A stretch of DNA of 9,189 nt from Pseudomonadales bacterium (lineage in GTDB: Bacteria > Pseudomonadota > Gammaproteobacteria > Pseudomonadales > Moraxellaceae). Of the stretch, positions 1-5,191 are shown one piece after another (the first letter of the stretch is position 1; each line of letters starts with the position of its first letter). Made by a program: the position numbers and the translations under genes. Location: contig JABEVH010000002.1 of the NCBI GenBank assembly GCA_013043915.1, positions 1-9,189 on the forward strand, given 5' to 3'. The notes beneath the pieces were generated by a model. The model was not told the origin of the DNA. It saw nothing but the letters and a program-made list of their open reading frames with translations, and did not search any database.

Positions 1-63
1 GCATTCGATTGATTTATCAAGCATGAGTAACGAGCTGCCAGCATTTTAATTGCTGACTGGCTC
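1..63 (+). pseudogene. Frame-broken upstream part of the response-regulator receiver domain
   Basis: Receiver-like peptide pieces lie in three successive frames. IRLIYQA is in frame 3 (3-23) and ends at TGA 24-26. SNELPA is in frame 2 (26-43). LIADWLMPEMDGL is in frame 1 (46 onward), in phase with the downstream gene, where Asp at 55-57 is the likely phosphoacceptor. Joined, they read like the second helix and third strand of a receiver domain. Frame 1 itself is closed upstream by TAA at 28-30. Two small frameshifts, real or from sequencing, would explain the pattern. The alternative is chance resemblance over a very short stretch at the window edge. Confidence 0.4.
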
Positions 64-849
64 ATGCCTGAGATGGATGGTCTTGCTCTAACTCAATCGA
101 TCCGTCAATTCGATGAAGCATCCAACCACTTTACTTATGTCATCTTACTTACTGCCAAAGAAGGTGGAGATGCCTTGTTGTATGCTTTTGAACAAGGCGT
201 CGATGACTTCCTCAACAAATCATTGATGAATGAACAGCTCCTGCCTCGACTTTGGGCAGCTGAACGAACCAGCAGCATGTACAATCGTCTGCTGCGAGAC
301 AATCAGTCACTTATTGAAGCTAATGGCAAACTCAAGAAAATGAGTTCGCTGGACCCTCTCACCGGGCTAGGCAACCGTGCCCAAGCTGTACGCAGACTGG
401 GCGACACCATCAAACATTGCGCTTCGCGCGGTGGTGCTTGCTGTTACCTGCTCATCACGCTAACCAATCTGGATGCCCTACGCAAACAGCACAATGCGTC
501 CGTAATCAGTCAACTGATCGTGGCCACTTCCCGTCGCCTGCGCCAACTGGTGCGACCTCTGGATGAAGTAGCCCGAGTAGCACCACATCAAATCGCAGTG
601 ATAACTCATCAGCCTGATATTGAATACTGTAATGCACAGAGTTATCGCCGCATTCATGACAGCATCAATCTTAAAGCCTACAAAACCACCGGCGGGTATA
701 TTTCCATCAAAACCACTTTAAATATTGTGGCCAGTGACTCTGAACTGTCGTTACCTACTGCAGAAACCTTGATGCAATTAGCTGATTCGCGTGTGCGAAT
801 TGCCTTGGAAACCGGATTGATCACTTGTGATCACTGGCAACCCACCTGA
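64..849 (+). CDS. Response regulator: partial receiver domain plus degenerate GGDEF domain
   Basis: Numbering is from the first ATG (261 residues). Residues 1-65 are the second half of a CheY-like receiver: MPEMDGL follows the phosphoacceptor strand, Thr30 is the conserved switch hydroxyl, and Lys52 the conserved lysine. A helical linker (about 65-95) leads into a GGDEF-type domain that opens with DPLTGLGNR (97-105). At the catalytic loop, however, it reads APHQI (173-177) where GGDEF is expected, so diguanylate cyclase activity is very unlikely. It may act as a c-di-GMP-independent or scaffold output. Translation from ATG 64 would omit the phosphoacceptor Asp, encoded just upstream at 55-57. 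This is therefore either a truncated gene, or the true start lies beyond the window behind frameshifts. The function of the whole regulator is unknown. Confidence 0.72.
   Translation: MPEMDGLALTQSIRQFDEASNHFTYVILLTAKEGGDALLYAFEQGVDDFLNKSLMNEQLLPRLWAAERTSSMYNRLLRDNQSLIEANGKLKKMSSLDPLTGLGNRAQAVRRLGDTIKHCASRGGACCYLLITLTNLDALRKQHNASVISQLIVATSRRLRQLVRPLDEVARVAPHQIAVITHQPDIEYCNAQSYRRIHDSINLKAYKTTGGYISIKTTLNIVASDSELSLPTAETLMQLADSRVRIALETGLITCDHWQPT
818..833. repeat. Perfect 7-bp inverted repeat at the 3' end of the regulator gene
   Basis: TGATCAC (818-824) is followed by TT and then GTGATCA (827-833), a perfect palindrome with a 2-bp centre, ending 16 bp before the stop codon of the regulator. The shape would suit a dimeric DNA-binding protein site. 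It lies inside coding sequence and has no T-run after it, so it is not an intrinsic terminator. Function is unproven, and TGATCAC-like words occur elsewhere nearby. Confidence 0.3.
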
Positions 850-886
850 GACTTGCGAAGGGGAAAATCTCGTCTAAGCTGGGTGG

Positions 887-1597
887 ATGCTAAAAAAAAC
901 CGAACTTCAACTCGCGAACAGTACCTACTATGTGCAAGCTCGATTGCAACGTAGTGTGGTGTTGAGTCTGTCCTGGGTACATCATGTACAAAGGTGTCTG
1001 CAAGCCAGTTTGCGTGCCAGCGGGTGTTCGTTGCTCGCTTATTGCCTGCTGCCTGATGAAATGCATCTGGTTTTGCATTCAGGGACGCAGGGGCTTGCCT
1101 CATTTAATCTTGAATTTAGCCTGGCTTTGCAAAACCATCGCGGACAAGCTGATGACGACACCACGCGCATTCGTCATTGGCATAGTTTGTGGGTCGATGA
1201 GAAACGCTACTTAAAAGACCTGGTGCATCATGTTCATCACCTGCCGGCTCAGGTCAACTGTCAACAAAACTTTGAGCGTTACCCTGCTAGTAGCCATACA
1301 GCCTACCTTCGCCCCCATGAAGTCACCTGGATCGATACAAGTCGACTGTTAAAACAACTGACACAAGAGCAAAAGAGCTACGTATGGCTAATGCGATTAC
1401 CGACAACCCCTCTGCCTGAACTTTTGCAAGGAAACCATCAGTATTTTCTGGCTTGGGTAGCCCCGGAACAAGTTGCCGCCTCCTACACCCGCCTACTACC
1501 AGTTCTTCCCCTGGGACTGATCATGGAACGCCCTAACCTTAAGTCGCAATTACGTTATCTTAAACAACACTTGCAAACTGTGCTGCGAGCCTCCTGA
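887..1597 (+). CDS. RAYT/IS200-like (Y1_Tnp) protein, apparently catalytically inactive
   Basis: The 236-residue protein follows the layout of REP-associated tyrosine transposases. GCSLLAYCLLPDEMHLVL (46-63) matches the strand carrying the HUH motif (typically HAYVLMPNHVHLLL). YLKDLVHHVHHLPA (108-121) matches, without gaps, the helix that normally reads YxxxxxRYIxxNPV. YPASSHTAYL (132-141) matches the WSSYRAYL block, and TWIDTSRLL (147-155) the C-terminal WLD-type motif. Key residues have changed: the first HUH histidine is Glu58 (only His60 remains), and the position of the catalytic tyrosine is His115. Single-strand cleavage is thus not expected. The protein may be domesticated or decaying, although the frame is intact. 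The start is ATG 887, with no convincing ribosome binding site; a purine run at 858-866 is too far away. It lies 37 nt after the regulator and 4 nt before the DUF1304 gene. Confidence 0.7.
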   Translation: MLKKTELQLANSTYYVQARLQRSVVLSLSWVHHVQRCLQASLRASGCSLLAYCLLPDEMHLVLHSGTQGLASFNLEFSLALQNHRGQADDDTTRIRHWHSLWVDEKRYLKDLVHHVHHLPAQVNCQQNFERYPASSHTAYLRPHEVTWIDTSRLLKQLTQEQKSYVWLMRLPTTPLPELLQGNHQYFLAWVAPEQVAASYTRLLPVLPLGLIMERPNLKSQLRYLKQHLQTVLRAS

Positions 1598-1601
1598 ATC
1601 C

Positions 1602-1958
1602 ATGAAAATTATTAGCGAAATTCTGGTCATCGTGATGGCTTTACTGCACATCTACATTTTAGTGCTGGAGATGTTTCTCTGGACTACTCCCTACGGGCTA
1701 CGTGCTTTTGGACAAACCCTGGAATCTGCTCAGGCAAGTCGTGTACTGGCTGCCAACCAAGGATTATATAACGGTTTTTTGGCTGCGGGCCTACTCTGGG
1801 GAGTAGTTCAAGGCCCCGCCGGACGACCTGATGAAATATTTTTTCTGAGTTGCATCGCCATTGCGGGCATCTATGGAGCAGCCACGGCTAATCTTAAAAT
1901 ACTGTTCATTCAGTTTATACCTGCCGCCATCACTCTGGGATGGGTGCTAATCACCTGA
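1602..1958 (+). CDS. DUF1304 family small integral membrane protein
   Basis: This 118-residue, very hydrophobic protein has about four membrane segments (roughly 4-28, 52-68, 79-94 and 98-117). The stretch LEMFLWTTPYGLRAFG (22-37) and the motif LAANQGLYNGFLAAGLLW (49-66) are hallmarks of the DUF1304 family, and the length is the usual one. The biochemical role of the family is not established; it is presumably in the inner membrane. ATG 1602 follows the preceding stop by 4 nt and has no clear Shine-Dalgarno sequence, so translational coupling to the RAYT-like gene is likely. The next gene starts 73 nt downstream, without an obvious terminator. Confidence 0.85.
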   Translation: MKIISEILVIVMALLHIYILVLEMFLWTTPYGLRAFGQTLESAQASRVLAANQGLYNGFLAAGLLWGVVQGPAGRPDEIFFLSCIAIAGIYGAATANLKILFIQFIPAAITLGWVLIT

Positions 1959-2031
1959 TTTTAATGTCAAGAGGCCTATCACTCGACTACACTTGGGACC
2001 AACCCATTCTGTTACTGAGTAGCTGATCACC

Positions 2032-2817
2032 ATGGAAATGAGCCGAAGAGACCTTCTGGGATTGATGACCAGTGCAGCTATCGCCGGAGCCACGACCAGC
2101 ACCAGCGCTTTAGCCTCCACGTCACCTGCAACACCTGCTGACCTGATCACCGACCAAGGGCTACTCAAAAAACTGATCACTGCCCTGAAAGCGACCCCGC
2201 GTCGTCGCCTGTTTACCTCAGTGGACATGGTGCTTAATCACCCATCGCAATGGGATCAGGACGCCTTGAAGCTGCTTATGAACTATGCCGCCCCTTACAA
2301 ACAGGTTTGGGACGCTACCGATCTGCATGGCCCCTGGCTAAACTTGATGAGAAACTCGCTTAATACCCAAGTCTTTGGTTTTGGTCATACTGACTTTCTT
2401 GTCTTGGCAGGCACTCATGGAACCGCCCACCTTGCCCTTTATGACCCTTATATCTGGGATAAATACCATCTCAATCAGCTGGCAGGCCCAGACTTTAAAA
2501 ATAATACTTTGATGAATATACCTACAGCCCTGTCGGCCGATCCGCATGACCTGCAAAACACAGCAGGCGTTTTTTCAGCACAGGACAACAGCATCCCTAC
2601 CCTGCAAGCACGGGGAGTCGTCTTTCTCGCCTGCCACAATGCCATATTTGAACTATCCAGCAAGCTGCATGCCCAGGGCAATAACCCGAATCAACTCTCC
2701 CTACCTCAGCTCGCGGCAGAACTGACTAACCACCTGATCCCTGATGCTGTACTGACACCGGGAATCGTAGGTACGCTTCCTGAGCTACAGCTCGCTGGCT
2801 TCATGTACGCCAAGTAG
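2032..2817 (+). CDS. Tat-exported DsrE-like protein of the thiosulfate-oxidation cluster
   Basis: Of 261 residues, the first 28 form a twin-arginine signal: SRRDLLGL (4-11), an Ala/Thr-rich hydrophobic stretch, and a likely cleavage site after ALA (26-28). The mature part resembles DsrE/DsrF-like proteins. FLVLAGTHGTAHLALYD (122-138) fits the strand with a conserved HG. GVVFLACHNAIFEL (195-208) fits the strand ending in the functional cysteine. The C-terminus ELQLAGFMYAK fits the family's ...LLRLQxxGYAYxK ending. Cys201 is the only cysteine, as expected for a sulfur-carrying or persulfide site. Such proteins are usually cytoplasmic, so Tat export implies folding before transport and work in the periplasm. 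No strong ribosome binding site precedes ATG 2032, and ATG 2038 is an equally possible start. It is the first gene of the set with the solute-binding protein and DoxDA. Its role in passing or binding sulfane sulfur is inferred. Confidence 0.65.
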   Translation: MEMSRRDLLGLMTSAAIAGATTSTSALASTSPATPADLITDQGLLKKLITALKATPRRRLFTSVDMVLNHPSQWDQDALKLLMNYAAPYKQVWDATDLHGPWLNLMRNSLNTQVFGFGHTDFLVLAGTHGTAHLALYDPYIWDKYHLNQLAGPDFKNNTLMNIPTALSADPHDLQNTAGVFSAQDNSIPTLQARGVVFLACHNAIFELSSKLHAQGNNPNQLSLPQLAAELTNHLIPDAVLTPGIVGTLPELQLAGFMYAK

Positions 2818-2828
2818 GAACCCTATCG

Positions 2829-3779
2829 ATGATCCCCCCCTGTTTAGTCCGGCTACTCTTGCCCGTGCTTGTCATCTTGAGCACGACCGTACAAGCCTCC
2901 AATGGCATTTATCCACCCTGGAGTGCAGGCAACAACAACCCCGTGACCCAACGAGGCCTGGAGTTTACTGTCCCTGAAGTCGATAATCTGCCTGACTTCC
3001 ATGGCAATCCGCAAGATAGTCAGCTTTCGATCTTGGTCGGTGGTAACTATTTTTTTGCCATGGCGCCGCTGGTACAAGCATTTGTCGATATCTACCCGGA
3101 ATATCGTCAACACCTTTACTATGAGACTTTGCCTCCGGGCTTGCTGGCACAACAAATCCAGCAAGGAGGCACCGTAACTGTCGGCAACATGACATGGACA
3201 GTACATGCGGATATCTATGCCGCTGGGCTTAAACGAGTTTCTGCTCTTGAGCAACAAGGCTTGCTTAATAACACAACACTTTATGCCCGCAATACCCTGG
3301 CCATCATGATCCCTGCCGACAACCCTGCCCATATTCATGACCTGACAGACCTGGGTAAACCTAAGGTTCGCGTCGTGCTACCTAATCCCGCCTTTGAAGG
3401 TATAGGGCGTCAAATCCAGCAAGCCTTGCGGTCTGTCGGAGGTGAAGCACTATTACATCAGGTTTACGTCACTAAAGTTAATGACGGCACCACACGCCTG
3501 ACACGCATACATCATCGGCAGACCCCGTTATGGCTTATGCAGCATCAAGGTGATGCCGGTGTCACCTGGTTATCAGAGGCCATCTTTCAGACCATGGTAC
3601 AGCACCCGCTCAACATGATAAAAATCCCTGCCCAAAACAACATAACGGCTACATATGCCGCCGGCCAATTGCGCGATGCACCTCATCCGCAGGCGGCACA
3701 ACGATGGCTAAAATTCCTGGTCTCTCCCGAAGCGCAGCATATTCTGCAACGCTACGGCTTTGAACCTGTGCAACCTTGA
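2829..3779 (+). CDS. ModA-like periplasmic solute-binding protein, no adjacent transporter
   Basis: The 316-residue precursor has a Sec signal peptide, with a hydrophobic core at about 7-20 and cleavage probably after VQA (21-23). The rest follows the type II binding fold of the molybdate/sulfate group (SBP_bac_11). An early strand-loop-helix GGNYFFAMAPLVQAF (71-85) leads to a central block, YARNTLAIMIPADNPAHIHDL (152-172). DAGVTWLSEA (242-251) then matches the family's DAGxVWxxEA. The end, LRDAPHPQAAQRWLKFLVSPEAQHILQRYGF, is very typical. The serine usual in the molybdate site near residue 75 is not evident, so the ligand is probably different, perhaps a sulfur oxyanion. A ribosome binding site AGGA (2816-2819) overlaps the previous stop, 9 nt before ATG 2829. 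No ABC permease or ATPase is nearby, so it may serve DoxDA or signalling rather than import. Confidence 0.8.
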   Translation: MIPPCLVRLLLPVLVILSTTVQASNGIYPPWSAGNNNPVTQRGLEFTVPEVDNLPDFHGNPQDSQLSILVGGNYFFAMAPLVQAFVDIYPEYRQHLYYETLPPGLLAQQIQQGGTVTVGNMTWTVHADIYAAGLKRVSALEQQGLLNNTTLYARNTLAIMIPADNPAHIHDLTDLGKPKVRVVLPNPAFEGIGRQIQQALRSVGGEALLHQVYVTKVNDGTTRLTRIHHRQTPLWLMQHQGDAGVTWLSEAIFQTMVQHPLNMIKIPAQNNITATYAAGQLRDAPHPQAAQRWLKFLVSPEAQHILQRYGFEPVQP

Positions 3780-3792
3780 GGTCTCATCGGCC

Positions 3793-4833
3793 ATGACAAC
3801 AGCACTTCAAGCTGACAACAAAGGATGGCAATATCTGGCCTGGTCCTTGCCCAGCATACGTTTTGTTCAGGGGTGGATTTACTGGGGCGGTGGTAGCCGA
3901 CGCTTTATCTACGCCCCCAGCAAACTCGACCCTACCGCACATCACTGGATGGCCTACAAATTTCAAACAGCGATGCCCGGCGCCCTGCTCGGCATGGATC
4001 ATGTCATCAGCTACCTGCTAACCCATTTTACCCTGCTGTACGCAGCCGTGATCTTGTTCAGCGCTGTCGAACTGGTGGCCGGGTTATTTCTGGTTATCGG
4101 TTTTATGACACGGGCCAGTGCCTTGATCAGCATGGGCATAAGTTTTTTCCTGATGCTACTTTTTGGATGGCAAGGTGCCACCTGCATTGATGAGTGGACT
4201 ATGGCTGCTGCCAATTTCGGCATGGGCGCCACCCTGTTCCTAGCTGGGGCCGGAGCATGGTCCGTCGATGCACTACGTCAGCGTCCCCATCAAGCTGCCA
4301 ACCTCTGGCATTGGGCAGCCAGTGCTCCGCTTCCTGAGCGCTGGATGGCTCCCATGGCACGAGGCATCCTCATCATTACCATGATCTTTGTAGTCTCTAC
4401 CTACAGCTACTACCGTGGCTCCGTATGGGGCCCCTTTCATGGCGGCCCGGTTAGCCCCGCCAAACACCACGTCAGTTTCACCCATATCCACCCAAACCCT
4501 GATGGCTCTTGGGTCTTTCATGCCTATCTCGATGGCGGCACCGCTGATGTACCGGCTCATATCATGCGCATCACCTTACTCGACAGCCACAATAATCCCT
4601 TGGCTCTATGGCAAGGCCAGGATCTGCAACGCTTGCCCAAAACAGCTTTTATCAACGACTATCCTTACAACAAGTTCGCTCCTGGCATCATGAGTTTGCA
4701 AGCTCCCGTAGGCGCTAAAGCCTGGATTACCCTACCAGCAGAAAAGTACGCTAACACCTCTCATCCGGATCATTTGCAAGCCTTATTGATCGATGGCCAG
4801 ATCATCAACCAAGCCATAACCCCTGACAGATAA
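3793..4833 (+). CDS. doxDA: Thiosulfate:quinone oxidoreductase, fused DoxD-DoxA
   Basis: This membrane enzyme oxidises thiosulfate to tetrathionate and passes electrons to the quinone pool. Residues about 15-170 form the DoxD domain: LPSIRFVQGWIYWGGGSRRF (19-38), then membrane segments near 82-103, 109-127 and 137-155. Another membrane segment (189-206) leads into the DoxA domain. The DoxA domain includes YYRGSVWGPFHGGPVSP (206-222) and a beta-rich part with HAYLDGGTADVPAHIMRITL (243-262), probably exposed to the periplasm. In archaea such as Acidianus the two subunits are separate genes; a fusion of this kind is typical of Acidithiobacillus. I chose ATG 3793 (346 residues) because GAGG at 3779-3782 lies about 10 nt upstream. 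The in-frame ATG 3760 would add 11 residues, overlaps the previous gene and lacks a site. It starts 13 nt after the solute-binding gene, so co-transcription is likely. Confidence 0.88.
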   Translation: MTTALQADNKGWQYLAWSLPSIRFVQGWIYWGGGSRRFIYAPSKLDPTAHHWMAYKFQTAMPGALLGMDHVISYLLTHFTLLYAAVILFSAVELVAGLFLVIGFMTRASALISMGISFFLMLLFGWQGATCIDEWTMAAANFGMGATLFLAGAGAWSVDALRQRPHQAANLWHWAASAPLPERWMAPMARGILIITMIFVVSTYSYYRGSVWGPFHGGPVSPAKHHVSFTHIHPNPDGSWVFHAYLDGGTADVPAHIMRITLLDSHNNPLALWQGQDLQRLPKTAFINDYPYNKFAPGIMSLQAPVGAKAWITLPAEKYANTSHPDHLQALLIDGQIINQAITPDR

Positions 4834-4857
4834 ACCACGGGGGACCTTAATTCTGGC

Positions 4858-4885
4858 TTGTTAAATCCAGCATATCTGGTAAAGT
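4858..4885 (+). promoter_or_regulatory. Possible sigma-70 promoter for the B12 riboswitch transcript
   Basis: A -35-like TTGTTA (4858-4863) and a -10-like TAAAGT (4880-4885) are 16 bp apart; each matches four of six consensus positions. A transcript would begin near 4892, just before the conserved riboswitch core, which is where one would expect it. Short CTGG/CCAG inverted repeats (4853-4879) overlap this region. This is a weak call based on position and partial matches only. Read-through from doxDA is not excluded, since no terminator is seen after 4833. Confidence 0.3.
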
Positions 4886-4898
4886 CGCCGCGTTCGCG

Positions 4899-5070
4899 CA
4901 GCGGGTGCCGATTTTATCGGTTAAACGGGAAGTCTCAGGCCAAACAGGTCAGGAGCGCTGCCCCCGCAACGGTCAACAGATGAAGGCTTGACATCACCAC
5001 TGGGTCCTTGGGCCTGGGAAGGGTCTAGCCGCTTTCCTGGAAAGCATCTGTCAGCCCGGATACCGGCCCT
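4899..5070 (+). ncRNA. Cobalamin (B12) riboswitch aptamer
   Basis: All main landmarks of the cobalamin aptamer are present in order. A 6-bp hairpin, GCCGAT/ATCGGT (4907-4912 with 4916-4921), is followed by TTAAACGGGAAG (4921-4932). The B12 box GCGCTGCCCCCGCAACGG follows at 4955-4972. A peripheral arm is closed by a perfect CAGATG/CATCTG helix (4977-4982 with 5045-5050). The 3' block AGCCCGGATACCGGCC lies at 5053-5068. The closing stem can form between 4901-4906 and 5062-5067 with one G-G mismatch. It binds adenosylcobalamin or a related cobalamin and should reduce expression of the downstream genes. Its position ahead of btuB and a corrinoid adenosyltransferase fits B12 feedback control. The outer boundaries are approximate. 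Confidence 0.95.
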
Positions 5071-5099
5071 CTGTGAACATTCAAGGTGTTGCGGAGGGC
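5066..5099 (+). promoter_or_regulatory. Leader hairpin directly after the riboswitch aptamer
   Basis: GCCCTCTGT (5066-5074) pairs with GCGGAGGGC (5091-5099) over 9 bp with two G-U pairs. The stem continues, after a bulged G, with AACA (5076-5079) and TGTT (5087-5090) around a 7-nt loop. There is no T-run after it, so it is not an intrinsic terminator. Its first bases overlap the aptamer's closing stem. Its GGAGGG strand (5093-5098) could instead pair with CCCTCC at 5148-5153, next to the hairpin that covers the btuB ribosome binding site. This makes it a candidate switching element; the exact on/off pairing is inferred. Confidence 0.5.
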
Positions 5100-5152
5100 T
5101 ACACCCGTGTCGTTGATCTTGACTCTTGCCTCAAGAACACTCCACGCCCCTC

Positions 5153-5188
5153 CCTCAAGCCATGTCATCATTCATGTTTGAGGTTTTT
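5153..5188 (+). terminator. Hairpin with T-run that also sequesters the btuB Shine-Dalgarno
   Basis: CCTCAAG (5153-5159) pairs with TTTGAGG (5177-5183, one G-U pair). After a bulged C the stem continues as CATG (5161-5164) with CATG (5173-5176), closing an 8-nt loop. TTTTT at 5184-5188 follows at once, giving the shape of an intrinsic terminator. The 3' strand contains GAGG (5180-5183), the ribosome binding site 8 nt before the GTG start at 5192. Folding could therefore stop transcription, hide the ribosome binding site, or both. It is the likely output of the B12 riboswitch. The stem is only moderately GC-rich, so terminator strength is uncertain. Confidence 0.6.
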
Positions 5189-5191
5189 ATT

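Noticed and set aside
887..1597. Active IS200-type insertion sequence
   Set aside because: The catalytic His and Tyr are replaced, no IS-end hairpins or target duplication are visible, and the C-terminal motif fits RAYT rather than IS200 TnpA.
2853..3338. 161-codon open frame on the minus strand
   Set aside because: It lies wholly within the solute-binding protein gene, which has a signal peptide and family motifs; the antisense translation shows no recognisable domain.
4834..4857. Terminator after doxDA
   Set aside because: The sequence has a G-run but no matching stem and T-run, so none was called.
5066..5099. Intrinsic terminator after the B12 aptamer
   Set aside because: The stem is good but is followed by TACACCCGTG, with no T-run.
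5126..5191. Longer BtuB N-terminus from TTG 5126 or ATG 5162/5174
   Set aside because: It would put a non-hydrophobic extension before a clean signal peptide and run through the riboswitch expression platform; GTG 5192 has GAGG 8 nt upstream.
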